Under the pieces are notes generated by a model that searched no databases, was not told the DNA's origin, and saw only the letters and a program-made list of their open reading frames with translations. From Methanomassiliicoccus sp. UBA345 (GTDB lineage Archaea; Thermoplasmatota; Thermoplasmata; Methanomassiliicoccales; Methanomassiliicoccaceae): 12,689 nucleotides of DNA. Shown here in pieces: positions 1 through 7,362 of this stretch. The stretch spans positions 1 to 12,689 of the forward strand of contig DATD01000013.1 in assembly GCA_002504525.1 (NCBI GenBank), given 5' to 3'. Within the stretch, counting starts at the first letter, position 1; each line of letters begins with the position of its first letter. A program made the position numbers and the translations under genes.

Positions 1-431
1 CCCTCGCGGTCCATCTCCCCCGCCAGTATTCGGGTCGAGCTTATCGGCATGCCGTCCTCGGCCAACACATGTGCGACGGGGACCAGCAGCAGAGGGGCGA
101 GGCCTTGGGAGGCGCGTTCCCGGTTTATAGCCTCCGCCCGCCCTCTCGTTTCAGGCGATACGACCAGCGCTGTGATGTCCGTCGGCCCGGCGGTCCCGCC
201 GGCGGCGTCGTCGATGACCGACACCTTCCAGTTGCCGCCCCTGCTGCGCAGGTATGCTTCCAGTTCCGCCCGCCTCTGTTCGAACGGCAGAAGGCGCTCC
301 CTGCCGCTCGAGGCGAAGCGGTCCGATGTCAATCCCACGACGACCTCGTCGCCTATCTCGAGCGCCTTGTCGAGCAAGGCCCGGTGGCCCTTGTGCAGGA
401 CGTTGAACGTGCCGCCGATACCGACCTTCAT
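1..431 (-). CDS. coaD: Archaeal-type phosphopantetheine adenylyltransferase, 3' end cut by window edge
   Basis: Transfers AMP from ATP to 4'-phosphopantetheine to make dephospho-CoA, the penultimate step of coenzyme A synthesis, in the cytosol. The 143 visible residues begin MKVGIGGTFNVLHKGH, which carries the HxGH nucleotidyltransferase motif (His13-Lys14-Gly15-His16). They continue with a VVVGLTSDRF strand/loop (about 30-39) and end in the ISSTRI motif (130-135) that closes the active site in this superfamily. The fold and spacing match the archaeal family (COG1019) rather than bacterial CoaD. The ATG at 431-429 overlaps the TGA of the upstream zinc-ribbon gene (ATGA), so translation is probably coupled. 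Only the last residues are missing, since the family is about 150-160 aa long. Family assignment is secure; the gene symbol is used loosely for archaea. Confidence 0.9.
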   Translation of the reverse strand, partial: MKVGIGGTFNVLHKGHRALLDKALEIGDEVVVGLTSDRFASSGRERLLPFEQRRAELEAYLRSRGGNWKVSVIDDAAGGTAGPTDITALVVSPETRGRAEAINRERASQGLAPLLLVPVAHVLAEDGMPISSTRILAGEMDRE

Positions 432-622
432 GAGTTCACGATCACCAGCGCTATGATCAGCATGACCACGCTTATGGCATAGAGGAAGAGCAGCTGTCTC
501 TTTCGCTTCTTCAGGTTGGCAGCGGAGGTGGTCCCGCATTCAGGGGAGCAGTGGCGCCCCTCGCCAACGAACGCCCTGTTGCAGGTGGCGCAGTGGCGGT
601 GCTGGGGGATCTTCTCGGACAT
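428..622 (-). CDS. Small zinc-ribbon membrane protein (DUF2116-like)
   Basis: A 64-residue protein of unknown function. The N-terminal half has a zinc-binding pattern: Cys11-x2-Cys14 and Cys25-x3-Cys29, with His8, His10 and His24 nearby. A basic cluster KKRKR (38-42) precedes a single hydrophobic segment (about 44-63, LLFLYAISVVMLIIALVIV). By the positive-inside rule the zinc ribbon should face the cytosol, with the C-terminus in or across the membrane. The layout matches the archaeal family annotated as uncharacterised Zn-ribbon (DUF2116). The ATG at 622 is preceded by GGAG five bases upstream and by a TATA-like element about 26 bases upstream. Its TGA overlaps the coaD start, and trmY ends 55 bp upstream, which places it in an operon with RNA and targeting functions. 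The role is unknown; membrane tethering of a nucleic-acid or ribosome factor is only a guess. Confidence 0.8.
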   Translation of the reverse strand: MSEKIPQHRHCATCNRAFVGEGRHCSPECGTTSAANLKKRKRQLLFLYAISVVMLIIALVIVNS

Positions 623-644
623 GCCGACTCCATCGGTAGCTTAG

Positions 645-652
645 CTTAAAAG
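645..652 (-). promoter_or_regulatory. Candidate internal TATA box for the zinc-ribbon/coaD pair
   Basis: On the minus strand the sequence reads GCTTTTAAGC (653-644), a self-complementary AT core in GC-rich DNA. Its centre lies about 26 bases before the ATG at 622, the usual archaeal TATA-to-start distance, so transcription could begin at or next to the start codon and give a leaderless message. A GGAG (631-628) close to the ATG would instead suit the polycistronic transcript. Proposed from sequence shape alone. Confidence 0.35.
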
Positions 653-677
653 CATTGCCCGGGACGTTCGTCCAGTG

Positions 678-1265
678 TCACACGGAACGCCGATCGAGCT
701 CCACGTTCATCAGCACGATGCAGTGGTCCGCGTGGTATGACAGCGGCCCCAGTCGGATGACCGACGGGGAATGGGAGAGGAGTATCGCTTCCTCCTCGGC
801 AGTGAGGTCGTGATGATCGGAAAGCACGAAAGTCACGTCCTCGGCGAACTGCTTGGTCCGCACGTCCTCGCCGTCCTCCTTCAGGTATATCAGCTCGCCC
901 TGCGGCGCCAGATCGGCGACGACCTCGGCGAACGAGCGTCTCGACACGTAGATGCCCGGCGAACTCCTCACCTCTCCCTCGCCGACCTTGAGGACCGCGT
1001 TCCTGACCAGCGCCCCGGTCGACCTCTCATCGGGGTTCAGGTACCTTATCTCGGCCCCGCTGATGCGAACCGTGACCGGCGGACGGGGCTCGCCCTGCAG
1101 CACCAGGTAGATCTCGGCGTCCCTGCGTATGCCGTGGGAGAGGAAGAAAGCGGAGTTGACGCACCGCAGAAGGATGTCCAGGCGGCCCGCCGAACCGGCC
1201 AGGTCGTCGAGCTTGAAGTCGCCGGAGGTGACGGCCTTGTGGCCGACCACGATGAAGCGCCTCAC
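678..1265 (-). CDS. trmY: tRNA (pseudouridine-54-N1)-methyltransferase TrmY
   Basis: Methylates N1 of pseudouridine 54 in the T-loop of archaeal tRNAs, giving m1-pseudouridine, the archaeal counterpart of ribothymidine; SAM is the donor. The 195-residue length is typical of this SPOUT-class family (formerly DUF358). Family-like segments in order are FIVVGHKA (4-11), GRLDILLRCVNSAFFLSHGIR (27-47), IRYLNPDERS (73-82), SPGIYVSRRSF (102-112), VLSDH (147-151) and GPLSYHADHCIVLMN (173-187). The last two build the C-terminal trefoil knot that binds SAM. The start is GTG at 1265, chosen because the protein then begins MRRFIVVGHK like its relatives and because GTGA overlaps the SRP54 stop, implying translational coupling. 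The Ser in VLSDH sits where I would expect Gly, a minor variation. Confidence 0.93.
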   Translation of the reverse strand: MRRFIVVGHKAVTSGDFKLDDLAGSAGRLDILLRCVNSAFFLSHGIRRDAEIYLVLQGEPRPPVTVRISGAEIRYLNPDERSTGALVRNAVLKVGEGEVRSSPGIYVSRRSFAEVVADLAPQGELIYLKEDGEDVRTKQFAEDVTFVLSDHHDLTAEEEAILLSHSPSVIRLGPLSYHADHCIVLMNVELDRRSV

Positions 1266-2617
1266 TGGTTCACCTGGTCCTTGAATGCTTCCATGTCCTC
1301 CGACGACATCTGCTTCATCAACTGCTTTCGCAGCTTGCGGTTGCCCATGAATCCCTTGACGGCCTTCTTGGACATGTTGAACTGCCGCAGCAGGTCGCGG
1401 ACGTCCTTCGATTCGACGCCGGCGCCCCTTGCGATGCGGTTGATGCGCGATGACTTGATGAGCTTGGGGTCCTCCATCTCGTCATCGGTCATGGAGTCCA
1501 TGACGATCCTGAACTTGCGAAGCTTTTCCTGCGAGGCCTCCACGTCGACCTTGTCCTGCATGTTGCCGAAGCCGGGGAGCATGTTCATGATCTTCTGCAG
1601 CGGGCCCATGGAGGTGAGCATCTCCATCTGGGAGTACATCTCCTTGAGGGTGAACCTCCCGGACATCATCTTCCTGACGGTCTCCTCGGCCTGCTCCTCG
1701 GATATGTTGTCCCTCGCCGCCTCCAGCAGCGTCTGCAGGTCGCCCATGCCCAGCAGCCGGGATATGAACCGGGTGGGGTCGAACGGTTCCAGGTCGACAA
1801 GATGCTCCCCGGTGCCGATGAACACGATGGACGCGCTGGTCTGGGCCACTGCGCTCAACGCCCCGCCGCCCTTGGCGGTGCCGTCCATCTTGGTGATGAT
1901 GACCGACGTGACGCCCACGGCATCGTGGAAGGCCTTGGCCTGCGGGCCGGCCTGCTGTCCCACCGAAGCGTCCAGGACCAGAACGCGCTCGTCCGGCTTG
2001 GCCACATCGGCGATGCGCTTCAGCTCGTCGATGAGGTCCCCTTCCAGCGAATGCCGCCCGGAGGTATCGATGATGATGACCTCCATCGATTGGAACTCCT
2101 TCATGCCGTTCGCGACGATCCGAGCGGCGTCCTTGACGCCCGGCTCACCGTATATCGAGATGCCGACCTTGTCGGCGATCTGCTTCAGCTGATCGTAAGC
2201 GGCCGGACGGTACACGTCGGCGGCGATGACGCCGACCTTCAGACCCTTCTTGTTGAAGTAGCGGCCCAGCTTGCCGGTCGTCGTCGTCTTTCCCTGGCCA
2301 TACAGGCCGACCATCATGATGGTCTGTTTGCCGATCGGCAGGGGCCTGGGGGCGCCCAGGATGCCGGCCAGCTCGCTGTAGATGATCCTGATGACGTGCT
2401 CCTTGGGACTGGTCCCGGCAGGAGGCTGCTCATTGAGCGCCCTTCTCTCGACGTTCTTGGTAAGCTCCAGTACCAGCTTGACGTTGACGTCGGACTGCAG
2501 CAGCGCTCGCTGTATGTCCCTGGTGATCTCCTTCACCAGCGCCTCGTCGATGTGACTGGCCCCCGCTATCTTCTTCAAAACGCCACGTAGCGATTGGCCA
2601 AGGCCTTCCAGAACCAT
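1262..2617 (-). CDS. srp54: Signal recognition particle GTPase SRP54
   Basis: GTPase subunit of the signal recognition particle. It binds 7S RNA and signal sequences on the ribosome and docks with the receptor FtsY to deliver membrane and secreted proteins. The 451 residues are the usual archaeal length. The N domain covers about 1-90. The G domain covers about 95-295, with P-loop GLYGQGKTTTTGKLG (104-118), DTSGR (184-188), TKMDG (242-246) and GTGEHLVDLEPFDP (268-281). The methionine-rich M domain covers about 305-440 and contains SRINRIARGAGV (390-401), the RNA-binding helix, and many Met residues for signal-peptide contact (e.g. MYSQMEMLTSMG, 327-338). It is the first gene of a minus-strand operon; its TGA overlaps the trmY GTG. 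A TATA-like element lies about 38 bases upstream of the ATG. No unusual residues seen. Confidence 0.97.
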   Translation of the reverse strand: MVLEGLGQSLRGVLKKIAGASHIDEALVKEITRDIQRALLQSDVNVKLVLELTKNVERRALNEQPPAGTSPKEHVIRIIYSELAGILGAPRPLPIGKQTIMMVGLYGQGKTTTTGKLGRYFNKKGLKVGVIAADVYRPAAYDQLKQIADKVGISIYGEPGVKDAARIVANGMKEFQSMEVIIIDTSGRHSLEGDLIDELKRIADVAKPDERVLVLDASVGQQAGPQAKAFHDAVGVTSVIITKMDGTAKGGGALSAVAQTSASIVFIGTGEHLVDLEPFDPTRFISRLLGMGDLQTLLEAARDNISEEQAEETVRKMMSGRFTLKEMYSQMEMLTSMGPLQKIMNMLPGFGNMQDKVDVEASQEKLRKFRIVMDSMTDDEMEDPKLIKSSRINRIARGAGVESKDVRDLLRQFNMSKKAVKGFMGNRKLRKQLMKQMSSEDMEAFKDQVNQ

Positions 2618-2650
2618 CTGAGCACCCAGAGAGCGGAGGGCAACCGAGCG

Positions 2651-2658
2651 TTTTAAAT
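2651..2658 (-). promoter_or_regulatory. Candidate TATA box for the srp54 operon
   Basis: Minus strand AGATTTAAAACG (2660-2649) is an AT-rich core with a purine-rich upstream flank, as expected for archaeal BRE/TATA. Transcription would start near 2630, leaving a leader of about 13 bases with a weak GGTG Shine-Dalgarno before the ATG at 2617. It is the only such element between pgi and srp54. Confidence 0.5.
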
Positions 2659-2805
2659 CTTGTCATGTCTCCCGACCCCTGTCAGCTGGGTTACGATGCT
2701 CTCGGCAGGGGGCCAGGGGACGAGGCGCTGAGGAGCATCCCTCGCTCATGCTACGGAACGATGGCGCTACCACATCATTGGCGGTGCTCTTTCAGGCGTG
2801 TGGTT

Positions 2806-4476
2806 TCATGCCGTGACGTCAACGATCTTCGGTCGGATCGAGGCGTTGATCCGTCCCCTCAGCTGCGATACGCCTTCCGTCCCCTCTTCCCCGATGTCGA
2901 CCCTCAACACCCTCCTGCCGCGGTCCCTCAGGACGGCGAAGTCGCTCAGGGCCTGAGCGTGGATCAGCTCGCCGAAGGTGTGATCGGTACCGGGCACCGG
3001 AACATCGTTGCCGGCCCGGTTGACCAGCTGCAGGAAGAGGCCCGTGTTCGGACCTCCCTTGTGAAGCTGCCCTGTGGAATGGAGGAACCGGGGGCCATAC
3101 CCCATGGAGGTGGCGATGCCCATGCCGGAAAGCAGGTCCTCCTGCAGCCCCCTCAGCATCGCGTGCGTTTCGGGGTCGATTCCCAGGTAGGCCTGGATGG
3201 AGATGTAATCGCCCTGCCTGGCTTGTGATGACCAGTCACCTATCGCTGCCGCCAGTGGCTCTGGCTCGTCGAGATGGAACGTCTCCACCTGCCGGAACGA
3301 TCTCATGTCCGTCCGATCGCCGGACATTACCCTTCTGGTGATGTCCTTTGTCGCCTGCACGTCCGGCTGATCGAACGGGTCGATGCCCATCACAATGGCG
3401 GCCGTAGCGATTGCCAGCTCCCACTCGAACATCGCGCGGCCCAGCTCGATCACGTTATCGATGATCATGCGGATCGTCGGGTGGCCCGCCTCGCCCAGCT
3501 CGTCCATGCGGTCGTCCATGCCTCTCCCGTCCCCGTTGAGCGACAGGCCGACGAAGGTCCGGTCCGATGGATAAGCTCCAGGCCCGATCGGAGGCTCGCC
3601 CACGATCGGCACCATGCCCTTTCCGTCCTTGCCGGTGCTCTCGGCGACAAGCTGCTCGACCCACATGGGAAAACTTCGGACGGAAGGCGACGCCAGGATG
3701 GTGATCTTGTCCTTTCCTGATGCCGTCAGCTCGCCGAGGGCGGCGCCCAGCGCCATTCCGTCCCGGCGTTCATTGGCGGCCGCATCGTTATCCCTAGTGC
3801 CATATGCGTTCTTGAGCAGGGCGCGCACATCCGCGCCGATCAGCGCCGCTGGCACGAGGCCGAAAGTGGACAACGCAGAATACCGGCCGCCCACGTCGGG
3901 TGGCGCTTCGAATACGCGACGGAAGCCTCTTTCCGACCCTAACCGCGACAGCGGAGAACCGGGATCGGTGATGGCTATGAAATGTGGGCCTGCATTCTCA
4001 GCGACGGCCTCGGTCTCCTTCCAGAAGTACCTGAACAGAGAAAGGGTCTCCATAGTGGTCCCCGACTTGCTGGAGACGATGAACAGAGTGGTGGCGGGAT
4101 TCACTTTCTCTCTGACATCCCTTACCACATCGGGGTGGGTGCTGTCGAGGACCGTAAGGTTCGGATGTCCCTTGGCGACGCCGAATGTCCTCCTGAACAC
4201 GCAGGGAGCCAGGCTGGAGCCTCCCATTCCCAGCAGGATCGCGTCGGTGATGCCCTCCGACCGCACCTGGCGGGCGAGATCGACGATATCGTCGATACGG
4301 GGGCGCATGGTCTCTCCCAGACTGAGCCATCCGAGGCGATCTGTTACTTCCTGAGGCGGCGCCGCGGGCCACAGGGTGGCATCCTTCCGTCTTAGCCGGT
4401 TCGAGAGCCCCATGCCTTCCCACAGTTCAAGTCTGGCATCGACCCTGTCCTGATATGAGCCAAGTTCCATCCTCAT
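2806..4476 (-). CDS. pgi: Glucose-6-phosphate isomerase, transaldolase-fusion subfamily without the transaldolase domain
   Basis: Interconverts glucose 6-phosphate and fructose 6-phosphate in the cytosol. The 556 residues show LGMGGSSLAP (82-91), the sugar-phosphate motif SSKSGTTMET (135-144), the family signature DVGGRYSALS (194-203), EQLVAESTGK (274-283, with Glu279 as probable catalytic base), and the lysine signature DPFDQPDVQATK (366-377, Lys377). A segment HSTGQLHKGGPNTG (466-479) holds candidate catalytic histidines. The wording of these motifs resembles the isomerase half of bacterial bifunctional transaldolase/PGI proteins more than short archaeal PGIs or cupin-type archaeal isomerases. 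No transaldolase precedes it: the ATG at 4476 has AAGGGG seven bases upstream. It is divergent from the proton ATPase and is the only other sugar-phosphate gene near the trehalose fusion. PGI function is likely; the subfamily placement is from memory of motif patterns. Confidence 0.9.
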   Translation of the reverse strand: MRMELGSYQDRVDARLELWEGMGLSNRLRRKDATLWPAAPPQEVTDRLGWLSLGETMRPRIDDIVDLARQVRSEGITDAILLGMGGSSLAPCVFRRTFGVAKGHPNLTVLDSTHPDVVRDVREKVNPATTLFIVSSKSGTTMETLSLFRYFWKETEAVAENAGPHFIAITDPGSPLSRLGSERGFRRVFEAPPDVGGRYSALSTFGLVPAALIGADVRALLKNAYGTRDNDAAANERRDGMALGAALGELTASGKDKITILASPSVRSFPMWVEQLVAESTGKDGKGMVPIVGEPPIGPGAYPSDRTFVGLSLNGDGRGMDDRMDELGEAGHPTIRMIIDNVIELGRAMFEWELAIATAAIVMGIDPFDQPDVQATKDITRRVMSGDRTDMRSFRQVETFHLDEPEPLAAAIGDWSSQARQGDYISIQAYLGIDPETHAMLRGLQEDLLSGMGIATSMGYGPRFLHSTGQLHKGGPNTGLFLQLVNRAGNDVPVPGTDHTFGELIHAQALSDFAVLRDRGRRVLRVDIGEEGTEGVSQLRGRINASIRPKIVDVTA

Positions 4477-4523
4477 CGTGCATCCCCTTCGGCGATCTAG
4501 TTCCGCCGCCCTTATCCTGGCCG

Positions 4524-4555
4524 CCGGCGCCTAATAATATGTTCGGCGGCGCCGG
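4524..4555. repeat. Inverted repeat flanking an AT-rich core in the pgi/ATPase divergent region
   Basis: Arms CCGGCGCC (4524-4531) and GGCGCCGG (4548-4555) are perfect 8-bp complements around a 16-base centre containing TAATAATATG. Each arm is also centred on GGCGCC. The symmetry could mark an operator over a shared promoter, or a strong hairpin in a leader. No function is established. Confidence 0.5.
4532..4541. promoter_or_regulatory. Candidate bidirectional TATA element between pgi and the ATPase gene
   Basis: TAATAATATG is the most AT-rich block in this divergent region. Read on the minus strand (CATATTATTA) it would start pgi transcription near 4510, leaving a leader of about 35 bases that includes the pgi ribosome binding site. 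Read on the plus strand it would give the ATPase gene a leader of about 120 bases. Confidence 0.4.
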
Positions 4556-4652
4556 ATGCCGGCACCGATCTATCCTAGGAGCGGCCGCCGAGAACGATAT
4601 TGTGTTGGACGCCCACTCGCCGGCAGTTCATTCTTCTCGGCCGATGGCGAGT

Positions 4653-4660
4653 GATAAATA
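4653..4660 (+). promoter_or_regulatory. Alternative TATA-like element close to the ATPase start
   Basis: GATAAATA lies about 30 bases before the ATG at 4687. If used, the transcript would begin at or next to the start codon and would leave out the GGAGG site at 4670-4674. This element and the ribosome binding site are therefore competing readings. Confidence 0.3.
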
Positions 4661-4669
4661 GAGGCAGCT

Positions 4670-4680
4670 GGAGGAAAGGT
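4670..4680 (+). promoter_or_regulatory. Ribosome binding site that sets the ATPase start
   Basis: GGAGGAAAGGT contains GGAGG (4670-4674) and AAGGT (4676-4680). The in-frame ATG at 4687 lies 12 and 6 bases downstream respectively. An ATG at 4683 is out of frame, and a second in-frame ATG lies at 4693. The site argues against an upstream TTG at 4600 and favours 4687. Confidence 0.55.
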
Positions 4681-4686
4681 CAATGG

Positions 4687-7185
4687 ATGTTCATGGCAAA
4701 GGAAAAGCGGGCGCAGGGAAGCGCACTGCAGTCACCGCCCTCGTCCCAGGTCCTTGAAAAAGAGGCCGTATCCGATACCTTTGCCAGGTTGTCCAGCAGC
4801 GAGAAGGGGCTGACCGCGCAGGATGCCAAGGAGCGCCTCGAACGCTACGGCAGGAACGAGCTGGCAGAGGGGAAGAGGCATCCGGCGGTGGAGTTCCTCC
4901 GCCACTTCTGGGGCCCCATCCCCTTCATGATCATGGTCGCCCTCGTTCTTTCGGCCGCGGTCGGCCACTGGGAGGAGTTCATCATCATCCTGGCCCTTCT
5001 GATCACGAACGCCCTGGTGGGCTTCTATCAGGAAAGGAAGGCCGGCAATGCCATCGAGATGCTGAAGAAGAAGCTCGCGCCGGAGGCCCGGGTGCTTCGT
5101 GACGGCGCATGGAAGACCGTGCCGGCGGCGGAGCTCGTGCCGGGCGACGTCGTCCGGGTACGCCTCGGGGACATCGTACCGGCGGACATCAAGCTGTTCA
5201 AGGGACAGTACCTTGAGGTCGACCAGTCCGCGCTGACCGGCGAATCGCTGCCGGTCGAGAAAAAGGTCAATGACATAAGCTACTCCAGCTCCCTGGTGCG
5301 AAAGGGCGAGATGGACGCATTGGTGGTCGCCACCGGCCATGACACCTTTTTTGGGAAGACCACGAAACTGGTCGGAGAGGCGCGCAGCGTAGGACATTTT
5401 CAGCGCAATGTCATGAAGATAGGGAACTATCTCATCGTGATCGCCGTCATGCTGGTCACGCTGGTCTTCATTGCCGCGGTCATTCGGCACGAGAGCTTGC
5501 TGGAAACATTGCAGTTCGCTCTCGTCCTTACGATCGCCTCGATCCCCGTGGCTCTTCCCGCGGTGCTGTCCGTAACCATGGCAGTAGGGGCGATCGCTCT
5601 GGCGAAAAAGGAGGCGATCGTCAGCAAGCTGGTGGCGATCGAGGAGATGGCCGGGGTCGACGTCCTGTGCAGCGACAAGACCGGGACCATCACCCAGAAC
5701 AAGTTGACGGTGGACAAGGTCATCGCCTATGGCGATCTGGACGAGGAACAGGTCCTGCTGGACGCCGCCCTGGCCTCGCGGGCCGAGGACAACGACCCGA
5801 TCGATGACGCCATCCTCAAGAAGGCGGATGCCACTGAAGCGGTCAAGAGCGAGAAGGGCGGTTATGCCGTGCGCGATTTCGTCCCTTTCGACCCGGTGAT
5901 AAAGCGCACCGAGGCCCAGATATCGAAGGACGACCGGGAGTTCCGGGTGGCGAAGGGCGCCCCCCAGGTGATCCTGGGCCTGGCCGATGAGAAGGACCAG
6001 ATCGGTGACCGGGTGCGTCAGGACGTCAAGGACATGGCCGCCCGGGGCTCGAGGACGCTGGGCGTGGCGCGACAGGAGGGCGGGAGCTGGAAAATGATCG
6101 GCCTGATAGGCATGGCCGACCCGCCCCGCGACGATTCCGCCGAGACGATCGAAAAGGGAAAGAGGATGGGGCTGGATATCAAGATGGTCACGGGCGACCA
6201 CACGGCCATCGCCCAGGAGATCGCCCAGCAGGTCGGCCTGAGCACCAATATAGTCTCATCGGACAGCTTCACGGAGCTGCCGGACGATAAGGCCGCCGAG
6301 GTGGTGGAGAAGGCCGGCGGCTTCGCCGAAGTGTTCCCGGAGCACAAGTTCCGCATCGTCAAACTGCTCCAAGGAAAAGGCCATATCGTGGCCATGACAG
6401 GCGACGGCGTGAACGACGCGCCCGCGCTGAAGCAGGCTGACGCCGGCATAGCGGTGGAAGGCGCCACCGATGCCGCCAAATCGGCGGCCGACATAGTGCT
6501 GACGGTCCCTGGGCTGGACGTCGTGATCGACGTCGTGGTGGAGAGCAGGAAGATCTTCCAGAGGATGATCAACTACTCGATCTACCGCATCTCGGAAACG
6601 GTCCGGGTGCTGGCGTTCATCACGCTGTCGATCCTCATCTTCCAGCTATATCCGATAACGGCGCTGATGATCATCCTGCTGGCTCTGCTGAACGACCTGC
6701 CGGTGCTGACCATCGCGTACGACAATGTCCGTTACTCCAAGGAGCCGGAGAAATGGGACATGCGGTCCCTGCTGACGGTGGCCACGTTCATGGGCGCGAT
6801 CGGCCTGGTGATATCGTTCATCGTCCTGTACCTGGCGCTGGAGGTGTTCCATCTGGATCCCCCGGCCCTGCAGTCTCTGATCTATCTCAAGCTGTCGATA
6901 GGCGGGCACATGGTGCTGCTGGCGGCCCGCACCAAGGGCCCCTTCTGGTCGGTACGGCCGGCCCCTCAGCTGCTGTGGGCCATCATCCTGACGCAACTGA
7001 CGGCGACGGCCCTGGTGACCTTCGGCATACTGCTGCCGCAGCTTCCGCTGGTATATGTCGGCTTCATCTGGGTGGAGAGCGTGATCGCATTGTTCGTGAC
7101 CGACTTCCTCAAGGTGCGGCTGTACAACGTGCTGATCCGGAGGGGGATAGTCTCTAAAGCCGTTTCGCTGGAACCGGAGCCGTAA
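4687..7185 (+). CDS. P3A-type (plasma-membrane) proton-pumping ATPase
   Basis: Couples ATP hydrolysis to proton export across the cytoplasmic membrane through an aspartyl-phosphate intermediate. From the ATG at 4687 it has 832 residues, near the family's usual 800-900. Motifs in order: LTGESLPV actuator loop (183-190); PVALPAVL in membrane helix 4 (287-294), the wording typical of H+-ATPases; phosphorylation site CSDKTGT (328-334, Asp330); nucleotide-binding KGAPQ (423-427); and hinge TGDGVNDAPALKQADAGIAV (571-590). Membrane segments lie at about 78-115 (two), 245-302 (two) and 640-810 (six). ALLNDLP in helix 6 keeps the Asp (Asp670) equivalent to the proton-binding Asp684 of plant AHA2. No heavy-metal-binding domain or long regulatory C-terminal tail is present. 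It stands alone between two intergenic gaps. Pumped ion is inferred from motifs, not proven. Confidence 0.9.
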   Translation: MFMAKEKRAQGSALQSPPSSQVLEKEAVSDTFARLSSSEKGLTAQDAKERLERYGRNELAEGKRHPAVEFLRHFWGPIPFMIMVALVLSAAVGHWEEFIIILALLITNALVGFYQERKAGNAIEMLKKKLAPEARVLRDGAWKTVPAAELVPGDVVRVRLGDIVPADIKLFKGQYLEVDQSALTGESLPVEKKVNDISYSSSLVRKGEMDALVVATGHDTFFGKTTKLVGEARSVGHFQRNVMKIGNYLIVIAVMLVTLVFIAAVIRHESLLETLQFALVLTIASIPVALPAVLSVTMAVGAIALAKKEAIVSKLVAIEEMAGVDVLCSDKTGTITQNKLTVDKVIAYGDLDEEQVLLDAALASRAEDNDPIDDAILKKADATEAVKSEKGGYAVRDFVPFDPVIKRTEAQISKDDREFRVAKGAPQVILGLADEKDQIGDRVRQDVKDMAARGSRTLGVARQEGGSWKMIGLIGMADPPRDDSAETIEKGKRMGLDIKMVTGDHTAIAQEIAQQVGLSTNIVSSDSFTELPDDKAAEVVEKAGGFAEVFPEHKFRIVKLLQGKGHIVAMTGDGVNDAPALKQADAGIAVEGATDAAKSAADIVLTVPGLDVVIDVVVESRKIFQRMINYSIYRISETVRVLAFITLSILIFQLYPITALMIILLALLNDLPVLTIAYDNVRYSKEPEKWDMRSLLTVATFMGAIGLVISFIVLYLALEVFHLDPPALQSLIYLKLSIGGHMVLLAARTKGPFWSVRPAPQLLWAIILTQLTATALVTFGILLPQLPLVYVGFIWVESVIALFVTDFLKVRLYNVLIRRGIVSKAVSLEPEP

Positions 7186-7199
7186 GGGAGCTTGGCAAG

Positions 7200-7219
7200 G
7201 CCAGGCCCTCAGCCCTGGC
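7200..7219 (+). terminator. Possible hairpin after the ATPase gene
   Basis: GCCAGG (7200-7205) and CCTGGC (7214-7219) form a 6-bp stem with an 8-base loop, 15 bp after the ATPase stop. No T-tract follows, so it is weak as an archaeal intrinsic terminator and may only protect the 3' end. Confidence 0.3.
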
Positions 7220-7267
7220 TGACGGGCTTCCGGGCATGATGCGCGCTCGTACGGGATCTTAGATGAT

Positions 7268-7281
7268 GCCTTGAACAAGGC
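7268..7281. repeat. Short palindrome upstream of the trehalose fusion gene
   Basis: GCCTTG-AA-CAAGGC has perfect 6-bp arms about 35 bp upstream of the candidate TATA box of the fusion gene. Size and position would suit a dimeric regulator site, but chance occurrence cannot be excluded. Confidence 0.3.
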
Positions 7282-7314
7282 GGCAGGAGCGTCACGATCT
7301 TTCTCCATCGAGGG

Positions 7315-7327
7315 AAAATTAGATTAT
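7315..7327 (+). promoter_or_regulatory. Candidate TATA box for the trehalose fusion gene
   Basis: AAAATTAGATTAT after GAGGG is the only strongly AT-rich block in the 177-bp gap. Transcription would begin near 7347, giving a leader of about 16 bases that includes GAAGGGA (7354-7360), a poorly spaced Shine-Dalgarno-like sequence just before the ATG. Confidence 0.45.
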
Positions 7328-7362
7328 GCTGATGCCCCGGATAGTAAACGGGCGAAGGGAAC

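Noticed and set aside
771..2192. Long plus-strand open frame (473 codons) opposite trmY and srp54
   Set aside because: It lies entirely opposite two well-supported genes, and its composition is what reverse reading of GC-rich coding DNA gives.
4600..4686. Upstream TTG start for the ATPase, adding 29 residues
   Set aside because: The extra residues are Trp/Arg-rich and unlike the family N-terminus, no ribosome binding site precedes the TTG, and a GGAGG/AAGGT site lies just before ATG 4687.
4732..6201. Long minus-strand open frame (489 codons) opposite the ATPase gene
   Set aside because: Histidine-, glutamine- and aspartate-rich nonsense-like protein with no domain, mirroring a clear P-type ATPase.
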